From contig JABHEG010000243.1 of assembly GCA_018676675.1 (NCBI GenBank), positions 1 through 60,774 on the forward strand: 60,774 bases of DNA. Reading direction: 5' to 3'. The DNA is from Lentisphaerota bacterium. Lineage in GTDB: Bacteria > Verrucomicrobiota > Lentisphaeria > Oligosphaerales > JABHEG01. The notes beneath the pieces are model-generated. The model did no database searches. It was not told the origin of the DNA and was given only the letters and a program-made list of their open reading frames with translations. Below, piece by piece: positions 54,166 through 60,774 of the stretch. The translations under genes and the position numbers were made by a program. The first letter of the stretch is position 1; every line of letters starts with the position of its first letter.

Positions 54166-56448
54166 ATGCCTGCGCAGGAAGATATCCCAGGGTTCACTGC
54201 TTCACCGATCGCTGGTCCTGTGACGGCTGACCTTCCGGATGACGTCCGGATGTGGCTGTCGGAAGCGTTGGCGGAAGGCGAGGCTGTCCATGCATGTCTT
54301 CTTGCCGATATCCTGCCTTCAGGCGACTTTGGCGAGCGCTGGAGTTTCCTGACGAACCGCCGTCTTCTCGTCTTGGCCCCTGACGCGGATCCGAGGCGGG
54401 CCCAGGCGGTGATTGATCTCCCGCTGGAACAGATCACCGAGGCACGCCAGGAGAAGTACGTCGCTTCGAGTGCCCTGATCGTTGCTGCCGGTGATCGAGG
54501 GCACGAGATTGCCCGCTTTTCTCTTGCGGCCCAGCATGAGGCGGCGGACCTCGCCTACTACATCAACGAGATCGTGAAACAGCGCGGGGAGGGGAAGACG
54601 TTTGAGGAGGTGCAGCGGCCCGTCACCAAGCGCCCCGGACACCGTTGCAGCACCTGTGGCAGAGCCCTGAGTCGCTGGAGCGAGGTCTGCATCCATTGTG
54701 TGGACCGCCGTCAGATTCTTGTTCGGCTGTTCGGGTACCTGATGCCGTTCAAGTGGATGGCTCTTCTGGGGCTGTGCCTCACGTTCACGATCACCGGCCT
54801 TCAGTTGATGCCGCCCTACCTCACCAAGGTGCTCATTGACGATGTGATCACACCCGGGAACGTGGGATTGCTGCCGGTGGTGGTCGGGCTGTTGATCGGG
54901 GTCAACGTAAGCGCCGCGGTAATCTCCATTTTCCGCTCGTACATCATGCAGTGGGTTGGGCAGCGCGTTCTGTTTTCTCTTCGCGTAAAGCTGTTCCGGC
55001 ATCTTCAGTTGCTGCGTCTGCGTTTCTACACGACGCGTCAAACCGGGCGCATCATGTCACGCGTAAGCAGTGATCTTGGCCGCCTGCAGTACTTCATTGC
55101 CGAAGGCTTTCAGGAAGCGGTGGTCAACATCGCCACTATGATCCTCATCGCCGCCATCCTTCTTGGCTTGAACTGGCGCCTCTTTCTCCTGGCCCTTGCG
55201 CCCACGCCGATCATTGTCATCAGCACGCTCATTTTCGGGCACAGGATGCACATGATGTACCACCGCATCTGGCGACGGTCGGCGGGTCTGCAGGCGATCC
55301 TCGCTGACACGATCCCCGGGATCCGGGTGGTCAAGGCGTTTGCTCAGGAAGAGCGAGAGTCTGCCAACTTCGAGAAAAGCAGCCAGGATTTGTTCCGGCA
55401 GGAGATGGGCGCCATCAAGATCTCGAGTGCGTTCTTCCCGTTCCTTCATATCCAGACTACCCTCGGATCCATCCTCATCTTCGGTATCGGCGGCTACATG
55501 GTGATGAACGGCACGACGACCGTCGGGACGCTGGTTGCCTTCACGAGTTACCTCTGGCGCTTTTACGGGCCGATTCAGCAGTTTGGGCGCATGAACCATC
55601 GCCTGCAGCACTGCGTCACCTCGGCCGAGCGTGTGTTCGAAATTCTGGACTCGGATCCTGAGCCTCTACTCAATTCCGGCAAGCGACTGACTCCGTTACG
55701 TGGGGAGGTAGAGTTCAAAGGCGTCCGCTTCTCGTACGAGCCGGGGAAGTACGCGTTGGATGACATCACGTTCTCTGTGGCGCCGGGTGAGATGATCGGG
55801 CTGGTTGGGCCGAGTGGGGCCGGCAAGAGCACGCTTGTGCATCTGATCGCGCGTTTCTTTGAAGTAGAGGAAGGCGAGATCCTCATCGACGGCGTCGACG
55901 TGCTCGATCTGGACCTCAAGTGGTTCCGTCAGCAGATTGGCGTGGTGCTCCAGGAACCCTACCTGTTCCACGGACCGGTGTGGTCGAACATCGCCTATGC
56001 CAAACCCGGTGCCACCGCGGACGAGGTCCTTGTCGCGGCCAAGGCAGCCAATGCGCATGAGTTCATCGTGGGGCTTCCGGATGGCTATGATACGGTGATT
56101 GGGGAGCGGGGACAGACGCTTTCCGGTGGGGAGCGTCAACGCATCTCGATCGCCCGCGCCGTGCTCTGCAACCCGAAGATTCTGATTCTTGACGAGGCCA
56201 CGGCTTCGGTTGACACAGAGACCGAGTCGGTGATTCAGGCGGCCCTGGAGCGCCTGGTTGAGAACCGCACGACGTTTGCCATTGCGCATCGCCTCTCGAC
56301 GCTCCGCAAAGCCAACCGTCTGGTCGTTCTCGAGCGTTCTAAACTGATCGAGATCGGCTCACACGACGAGTTGGTGAGCAAAGAAGACGGCCTTTACGCG
56401 CGTCTGTGCAGTCTGCAGTCCGAGATGCACAAGATGAAAGCGATATGA
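54166..56448 (+). CDS. ABC exporter (fused permease-ATPase) with PH-like N-terminal domain and zinc ribbon
   Basis: 760 residues. About 1-150: soluble domain resembling a PH-like fold. Zinc-ribbon CSTCGRALSRWSEVCIHC at 161-179. Membrane region at about 190-470 with six helices, then the ATPase domain: Walker A GPSGAGKST near 548, signature LSGGERQR near 652, Walker B ILILDEATASVD near 674. This is a half-transporter of the lipid/peptide exporter class that works as a dimer. ABC exporters of this kind are found beside DUF1854 genes, as here; in proteobacteria that pair has been linked to cyanophycin genes, but I see no cyanophycin synthetase. The start ATG has a weak site (CGGGA). Confidence 0.9.
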   Translation: MPAQEDIPGFTASPIAGPVTADLPDDVRMWLSEALAEGEAVHACLLADILPSGDFGERWSFLTNRRLLVLAPDADPRRAQAVIDLPLEQITEARQEKYVASSALIVAAGDRGHEIARFSLAAQHEAADLAYYINEIVKQRGEGKTFEEVQRPVTKRPGHRCSTCGRALSRWSEVCIHCVDRRQILVRLFGYLMPFKWMALLGLCLTFTITGLQLMPPYLTKVLIDDVITPGNVGLLPVVVGLLIGVNVSAAVISIFRSYIMQWVGQRVLFSLRVKLFRHLQLLRLRFYTTRQTGRIMSRVSSDLGRLQYFIAEGFQEAVVNIATMILIAAILLGLNWRLFLLALAPTPIIVISTLIFGHRMHMMYHRIWRRSAGLQAILADTIPGIRVVKAFAQEERESANFEKSSQDLFRQEMGAIKISSAFFPFLHIQTTLGSILIFGIGGYMVMNGTTTVGTLVAFTSYLWRFYGPIQQFGRMNHRLQHCVTSAERVFEILDSDPEPLLNSGKRLTPLRGEVEFKGVRFSYEPGKYALDDITFSVAPGEMIGLVGPSGAGKSTLVHLIARFFEVEEGEILIDGVDVLDLDLKWFRQQIGVVLQEPYLFHGPVWSNIAYAKPGATADEVLVAAKAANAHEFIVGLPDGYDTVIGERGQTLSGGERQRISIARAVLCNPKILILDEATASVDTETESVIQAALERLVENRTTFAIAHRLSTLRKANRLVVLERSKLIEIGSHDELVSKEDGLYARLCSLQSEMHKMKAI

Positions 56449-56598
56449 GGACCATGAGTGGGCGCCCGGAACACGGCGCGCCCTGGCTGGTCCCTGCCTG
56501 CCGCAGCGCGTGGGGGCGACTGGCCCGGACGACCGGCCGGTTTGCCCGACACGAGGACGAAGAACAGGTGTGACACGCCAGAACTGGAACAGGGCTGG

Positions 56599-57153
56599 AT
56601 GAGCGAGACTGAAGAACTCAATACGGCTCCCGATGCTTTGCAGAGCGATGAGCCGAGCCTGGGTGACGCGAGTGGGTGGATCATGCCGCCTGATGGCGTA
56701 CGCATATGGCTTGACGACTTGCACAGGCTCTGTGTCAGTGCCGGTGATGAGACGTTCGAGGGCGTGCGCCCGCGCTATGCATTCCCGCTCTCATCGAAGT
56801 GCGACTACATCAGTTTCCTCGGTGAAGAGGGCAAGGAGGTCCTGCTGCTCAGTCACCCGCGGAAGCTGGATGGGGAGAGTCGCCAGGCGTTACGCACGGC
56901 TCTTGAGCGCACGTACTACACCGCCAAGATTCTGCAGGTTTACGATATCAAAGAAGCGATGGGAGTGGCCCAGTGGCGGGTCCGGACGAATCGTGGGTTC
57001 GCTACGTTCGAGATAGTCGACCGCAACCAGCACATTCGCTCGCTGCCGTCGGAACGCTATCTGCTGATGGATGCGGACGGCAACCGCTTCGAGATTGAGG
57101 ACCTCAGTCGCCTGGACGCCCACAGTCAGGCGGAAGTTCATCACGAAACCTAA
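56599..57153 (+). CDS. DUF1854 family protein
   Basis: 184 residues with the DUF1854 pattern: GVRPRYAFPLSS, ISFLGEEGKEVLLL, YYTAKILQVYDIKEAMGVAQ, TNRGFATFEI and YLLMDADGNRFEIEDLSRLD. No signal peptide or membrane helix. Members accompany an ABC exporter and seem to be its soluble partner. The ATG at 56599 is taken from the domain start; the 150 bases before it (56449-56598) could be an extension or an untranslated spacer, and no strong site decides. The function of the domain is unknown. Confidence 0.85.
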   Translation: MSETEELNTAPDALQSDEPSLGDASGWIMPPDGVRIWLDDLHRLCVSAGDETFEGVRPRYAFPLSSKCDYISFLGEEGKEVLLLSHPRKLDGESRQALRTALERTYYTAKILQVYDIKEAMGVAQWRVRTNRGFATFEIVDRNQHIRSLPSERYLLMDADGNRFEIEDLSRLDAHSQAEVHHET

Positions 57154-57186
57154 GTCCCATACGGACAGGAACGGATAGGGCGAGCC

Positions 57187-58638
57187 ATGGCATCAGACGA
57201 CAGCGCTCCGGTGAACTACGACGCCCGGCGACAGGCGCGGAATCAGGACCCGCACACGGTGAAGCGGGGCTGGAAGCGCGTGCTCGTTACCGTAGGTATG
57301 TGCGTGGGCCTGCTGGCCATCGTCGGTCTGACATTCTACGTGTGGTACGAGGTCACTCACGTCAAGACGGTAACCGCACGCGTTCGCGCGTCGGTTATCT
57401 CGCTGTCTTCGGTTTTTGATGCGCGGGTCACCGAAGTTTGTGTCGATGATGCGCAGCGCGTCGACAAGGGCGAACTCCTGGCCCGCCTGGATGACAGCGA
57501 GTTCCGGGCCAGCCTTGAGGCGGCTGAGGCGGACTTGCGGATTCGAGAGATCCGTCACGCTGAAGCCGCCGCCAAAGCTATCCTTGCGGCGGGCACCTTC
57601 GAGGCAGGAATTGCGCAGGCTGAGGCGGGGCTCGCCGTGGCAAAGGCTCGGGCACAGAGCGCCCGGGCCGCGCTTGCCATGCGTACCGAGCAGCTGTCCG
57701 AGGAGCAGCGGCGCGCTAATGCGCGTCATGCCGAGGGTAAAGCGACGCTGGGGAAGCTCGTTAAGGGAGCTCGGGAGGAAGACATCAAAGCCTCGGCGGC
57801 CCGCCTTGCGGCGGCCAGGGCGCTGCAATCGCTCTACCTTCTTGAGGTCGAGCAGTCGCAACAGCTTGTTGGTGAGGGGATCGATTCCCAGCACATTCTC
57901 GAAGTACGGAAGACGCGTCTCGAGACGCAGCGCAGCGCCGTGCGGGAAGCGGAACTCGGGTTGGAGCGCCTGGAAGCCGGCGCTACGGACGAGGAATTGG
58001 AGATCGCGCGACAGTCTCTCGCAGCGCGTGCGGCAGAACTGGCGTTGACCCAGGCCGGCAGCAAGCATCTTGACGTCCTCAAGGCTGATCTGGCGATCCG
58101 CGAAGCCGAAGTGTCGGAGGCTGAGTCGCAGCTCAAACAAGCCAATGCCCGGAAGGCTGAGGTCCAGATTGCGCAGGAGCAGACCCGGATTGCTGAAGCC
58201 GAGCTCGCGCGTGGCAAGGCGAACGTTGCCGGGCGCCAGGCTGTGTTGGACAAGGTGGCCATCAGGAGCCCTGTGGCTGGTACCGTCACGCGGATCTTCT
58301 GCGATGTGGGCGAAGTGTGCCGCAAGGGGGTCGCTGCTATCCTTGTCGCGGAAGAGGATGAGCCGCGCTGGATCGAGGGCTTCGTCCGCGAGGATGACGC
58401 AATGCTCGTGAACGTGGGCGACATCGCCAGAGTGCAGGCCCCGGTTCGCGGCGCACCATTCGTCACCGGCAAGGTTGCGCAGATCGGGCTCCATACACAG
58501 TCACTGGATGGGGCGGAAGGGAGCCAGGCCCGGCCGGGGCAGGCTGAACGTGTGTGGTTGCGGATTGTCCCTGACGCCAAGCTGCCTGGCGATCCTATAA
58601 CCGGGACCAGCGCCCGAGTTGTCATCCGGGTGCGCTGA
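57187..58638 (+). CDS. HlyD/RND-type membrane fusion (adaptor) protein
   Basis: 483 residues. Membrane anchor at 31-54 (LVTVGMCVGLLAIVGLTF). Lipoyl-like halves: SSVFDARVTEVCVDDAQRVD near 75-95 and VAIRSPVAGTVTRI near 355-370. Between them is a long Ala/Glu-rich coiled coil (about 100-340) that should span the periplasm to the channel. Beta-barrel and C-terminal parts follow (RVQAPVRGAPFVTGKV). It bridges the ABC exporter and the TolC-like protein encoded on either side. ATG with AGGGCGAG upstream. Confidence 0.92.
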   Translation: MASDDSAPVNYDARRQARNQDPHTVKRGWKRVLVTVGMCVGLLAIVGLTFYVWYEVTHVKTVTARVRASVISLSSVFDARVTEVCVDDAQRVDKGELLARLDDSEFRASLEAAEADLRIREIRHAEAAAKAILAAGTFEAGIAQAEAGLAVAKARAQSARAALAMRTEQLSEEQRRANARHAEGKATLGKLVKGAREEDIKASAARLAAARALQSLYLLEVEQSQQLVGEGIDSQHILEVRKTRLETQRSAVREAELGLERLEAGATDEELEIARQSLAARAAELALTQAGSKHLDVLKADLAIREAEVSEAESQLKQANARKAEVQIAQEQTRIAEAELARGKANVAGRQAVLDKVAIRSPVAGTVTRIFCDVGEVCRKGVAAILVAEEDEPRWIEGFVREDDAMLVNVGDIARVQAPVRGAPFVTGKVAQIGLHTQSLDGAEGSQARPGQAERVWLRIVPDAKLPGDPITGTSARVVIRVR

Positions 58639-58698
58639 ACGCACAGGGCAGGCTTTGCGTCTGCCATCCTCAATTCCATCCATGGAGATTCCGGCCCA

Positions 58699-60216
58699 AT
58701 GACTCACGCGAATCGAGTTCCACGGCTTTGCACCTGTCTCTGGGCCTTTGCGCTTTGCGTCTCTTTCTCCGTGAGAGGCCAGAGCTCTCTGCCCCCCGGG
58801 CCGCTGGAGCTTGGGCTTCATCAGGCATTCCGGCTGGCGCTTGAGGCCAACAAGGATCTGCTTGTCTCCCGCCATGCACTCGCAGCTGCCGAGGCCCGTG
58901 TCGAGGCTGCGGAAGGGGAATTCGACACGATTGGGTTCGCGGAGAGCAGCTACGGAATGACCGATGAACCGACGGTTGCCGATCCCGTGGGGAGTGCTGA
59001 CAGTGACCTGGGTTTGCTGGAGGCGGGCGTTCGGAAGCGATTTGTGACAGGAACAGAAGTGGACGTGACGGGAACGAGTCAGTATACCGAGGAACGGAGC
59101 GGGACCTCGGCCCTTCCCGAACGCGTCCGTTCGGACGTTTCCGCCACAGTTCGCCAGGACCTGCTCCGTGGATTCGGGAGTGGGACAAACCGTGCTCCCA
59201 TCGTGCTGGCCCGGAACAACTGGCTTGTGTCTGAGCAAACTCTCCGGGACACGGCCATTTCGACTCTTTTCTCCGTGGAACAGGCCTACTGGGACCTGCA
59301 CTTTGCCAAGGCCGACCTCCAGGTACGGAAGACGCAGTTGGAGCGCGCGGAGGCGCTTGTGTCCCGGGCTCAGTCCCAGGTTCGGGTGGGTGAAGCCGCA
59401 CCGATCGAGGTCACTCGAGCCCAGTCCAGCGCTGCCCAGCAGGAGGTCTCACTGCTTTTTGCTCAGCGTACGATCCATCGCGTCACGCATCGTCTGCTGC
59501 GTCTGCTGGGCATCCTCGCCCCGGAGGCGGCATTTCCCCTGATTGAGACGACTGACTCGCCGTCTCTTACTCCCGCAGACGTCAGCCTGGGGAAGGCACT
59601 CGCCACCGCGATTGCATCACGTCCCGACCTGGCTCAGGCTCAGCTCCGCATCGACAGTGCCGGTGTGCGGGAGGGCGTGGCCCGCAATGCCTCCTTGCCG
59701 GAGGTGCAGTTGTACGGAAGCCTTCACGCAACCGGGCTGGATGACCGAGCCGGCGGGAGTTGGGATGCGGCAACTGACGGTGACACCGGGGCCTGGGAGG
59801 CGGGAGTGGTCCTCGAGTTCCCATTCCGGAACCGAAGTGCCCGTGGTACGCTTCGCGCTCGGCAGGCCGAGACCCGTCAGGCGGAGGCCGCTCACGCCGG
59901 CTTGGTCGAAACGGCCCTGCGGGACGTGGCCGACGGGGTCGCGGATCTGCAGATTGCCCGGGACCGTATCGGTGCTTCCGGGAAGGCCAGACGCCTGGCT
60001 GCCACCCTCCTGGAGGCCGAAGAGAAGAGCTTCAGCCTGGGGCGTTCCGACAGTCTTGACGTCTTGAATGCTCAGGCGGCCCTGGCCGCGGCGGAACGGG
60101 ATGAGATCCGCGGTTTGGTCGACCATGCGATTGCCTACGCCAATCTGTTCCGCGTGCAGGGCAATTTCCTGCAGGCGAAGGGCATCGCCTGGGATAGTGG
60201 ATTGGGCGGCGAATAG
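58699..60216 (+). CDS. TolC-family outer-membrane efflux protein
   Basis: 505 residues. Signal peptide at about 1-28 (WAFALCVSFSVRG). Two OEP-type halves with long coiled coils: QAFRLALEANKDLLVSRHAL at 44-63, then IASRPDLAQAQLRIDSA for the second half. The end is typical (IRGLVDHAIAYANLFRVQG). Trimers form a channel across outer membrane and periplasm. It is 60 bp after the HlyD gene and closes a likely complete export operon. Substrate unknown. Confidence 0.9.
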   Translation: MTHANRVPRLCTCLWAFALCVSFSVRGQSSLPPGPLELGLHQAFRLALEANKDLLVSRHALAAAEARVEAAEGEFDTIGFAESSYGMTDEPTVADPVGSADSDLGLLEAGVRKRFVTGTEVDVTGTSQYTEERSGTSALPERVRSDVSATVRQDLLRGFGSGTNRAPIVLARNNWLVSEQTLRDTAISTLFSVEQAYWDLHFAKADLQVRKTQLERAEALVSRAQSQVRVGEAAPIEVTRAQSSAAQQEVSLLFAQRTIHRVTHRLLRLLGILAPEAAFPLIETTDSPSLTPADVSLGKALATAIASRPDLAQAQLRIDSAGVREGVARNASLPEVQLYGSLHATGLDDRAGGSWDAATDGDTGAWEAGVVLEFPFRNRSARGTLRARQAETRQAEAAHAGLVETALRDVADGVADLQIARDRIGASGKARRLAATLLEAEEKSFSLGRSDSLDVLNAQAALAAAERDEIRGLVDHAIAYANLFRVQGNFLQAKGIAWDSGLGGE

Positions 60217-60249
60217 TCGTGTGGCCTTCAAGTGGTGCATGGCTCTGAA

Positions 60250-60268
60250 CTTGCTATATAGTAGCAAG
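60250..60268. promoter_or_regulatory. AT-rich palindrome upstream of the lipoprotein gene
   Basis: CTTGCTA (60250-60256) and TAGCAAG (60262-60268) pair across TATAG. It lies about 100 bases upstream of the lipoprotein ATG in an unusually AT-rich patch, so an operator or promoter is possible. The remaining gap 60217-60371 shows nothing else. Confidence 0.35.
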
Positions 60269-60371
60269 GCATGTGCAGGTGTTGCAGACCGTATTTCCGC
60301 AGCGGCGATGCGCACTCCGCGGATAGACACAGCGTTGGCTTAGTCACCAGTGATCGGGAGGAAATCTCACA

Positions 60372-60638
60372 ATGACACGTTTCGTTCTCCATGCAACTGT
60401 CGCTATCGGGCTTCTGGCGCTGCTGCCTCTCATGAGCGGCTGCTCGACTGTAGTAGTCGGCGGGTTAGCCGCCGGATCAGCCGGGGGATTTGCCTACGAG
60501 CGGGGCAACTACAGAGGCATTGTCAGATCGCCCATATTCGACTGCCAGAAGGCCACGGTCAGGGCTGCGGAGAATCTCAATCTGGTGACGCTGGACAGTC
60601 AATTCCTCGGCACGCGGAGCAAGTTTATCTTCCGGTAG
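60372..60638 (+). CDS. Short lipoprotein, DUF3568-like and probably incomplete
   Basis: 88 residues with a lipoprotein signal: LLALLPLMSGC, lipid on the Cys after LMSG. TVVVGGLAAGSAGGFAYERG resembles the N-terminus of DUF3568 proteins, and the following FDCQKATVRAAENLNLVTLD fits the same family, but full members are roughly 40-50 residues longer. The frame stops at FIFR, so it looks truncated at the C-terminus, either naturally short or a recent nonsense change. GGGAGGAAA-type bases lie upstream. Confidence 0.65.
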   Translation: MTRFVLHATVAIGLLALLPLMSGCSTVVVGGLAAGSAGGFAYERGNYRGIVRSPIFDCQKATVRAAENLNLVTLDSQFLGTRSKFIFR

Positions 60639-60680
60639 CCGTTCACGGGGGTGAGGTCAAGCCCGATTTCACGTTGTTGT

Positions 60681-60702
60681 GAAAGAAGCGCGACTTTCTT
60701 TC
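60681..60702 (+). terminator. Hairpin after the lipoprotein gene
   Basis: GAAAGAA (60681-60687) and TTCTTTC (60696-60702) form a 7-bp stem with an 8-base loop, 42 bases after the stop. The pyrimidine-rich right arm fits a weak Rho-independent terminator. Confidence 0.4.
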
Positions 60703-60748
60703 GGGAGACGGCTGGGATCTAACACACCTCGCCGTTATAGTGGCGGCC

Positions 60749-60774
60749 ATGAACACAACCATGGCCAGCCCGGA
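60749..60774 (+). CDS. Start of a gene cut by the window end
   Basis: ATG at 60749 (MNTTMASP) or at the inner ATG 60761 continues out of the window. TATAGT (60736-60741) lies seven bases before it and could be a -10 box, which would make a leaderless message; no ribosome-binding site is seen. Product cannot be told. Confidence 0.3.

Noticed and set aside
1..60774. tRNA or rRNA genes
   Set aside because: I searched for T-loop (GGTTCGA-type) and rRNA landmarks and found none with a matching fold.

Overview
The window is a GC-rich piece of a Gram-negative bacterial chromosome. Envelope evidence includes a TolC-like outer-membrane channel, a lipobox protein and several large secreted enzymes. 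The mix of exo-rhamnogalacturonan-lyase-like giants, a PKD/sugar-binding secreted protein, degenerate Gfo/Idh/MocA proteins, a Tsr3-like protein and a giant secreted RHS protein points to an environmental member of the PVC/Planctomycetes-like or a related candidate phylum. This is inference: no rRNA, tRNA or CRISPR array was seen to fix the lineage.

Layout. (1) 1-3.2 kb: a small unknown gene and ruvC on the minus strand, then divergently paaK with an ACT-domain regulator. (2) 3.4-10.1 kb: a compact plus-strand operon for an unusual nucleotide sugar: zinc-finger C-methyltransferase, UXS-like epimerase, UDP-glucose dehydrogenase, SAF-domain NAD(P) oxidoreductase, cytidylyltransferase-like nucleotidyltransferase and PIG-L deacetylase. 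A CgeB-like glycosyltransferase faces it. (3) 11.5-17.3 kb: RNase R, a Gfo/Idh/MocA protein and mutS. (4) 17.8-28.6 kb: a 3368-residue secreted RHS protein with a transglutaminase-like domain, Ig-like repeats, a YD-repeat shell and a variable hydrophobic tail, translationally coupled to a small membrane protein that could be its immunity partner. (5) 28.6-30.4 kb: a wrecked IS66-type element with 26-bp terminal inverted repeats, into which a Y1 (REP-type) transposase element with doubled ends has inserted. (6) 30.4-47 kb: a Tsr3-like gene, then secreted proteins for glycan breakdown or binding (DOMON/CBM9-PKD, two PcRGLX/YetA-like giants, a large glycoside-hydrolase-like protein, a PQQ-propeller protein) with small genes between. 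(7) 47-52.5 kb: a secreted nuclease-like protein with a Lys/Ser/Ala repeat tail, a PatB/MalY aminotransferase, glutamine-dependent NAD synthetase and a degenerate Gfo-type protein, all on the minus strand. (8) 53-60.2 kb: a plus-strand operon of a HAD nucleotidase, a membrane protein, an ABC exporter with an extra N-terminal domain, a DUF1854 protein, an HlyD adaptor and a TolC-like channel, which together look like one trans-envelope export machine. (9) A truncated-looking lipoprotein and the first codons of another gene end the window.

Between genes, mostly at convergent ends, lies a family of dispersed modular foldback repeats. One 27-bp module is present in some copies and absent from others. 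The most interesting items are the RHS toxin-like locus, the nested mobile element with doubled ends, the DUF1854/ABC/HlyD/TolC operon, the nucleotide-sugar operon and the modular repeats.
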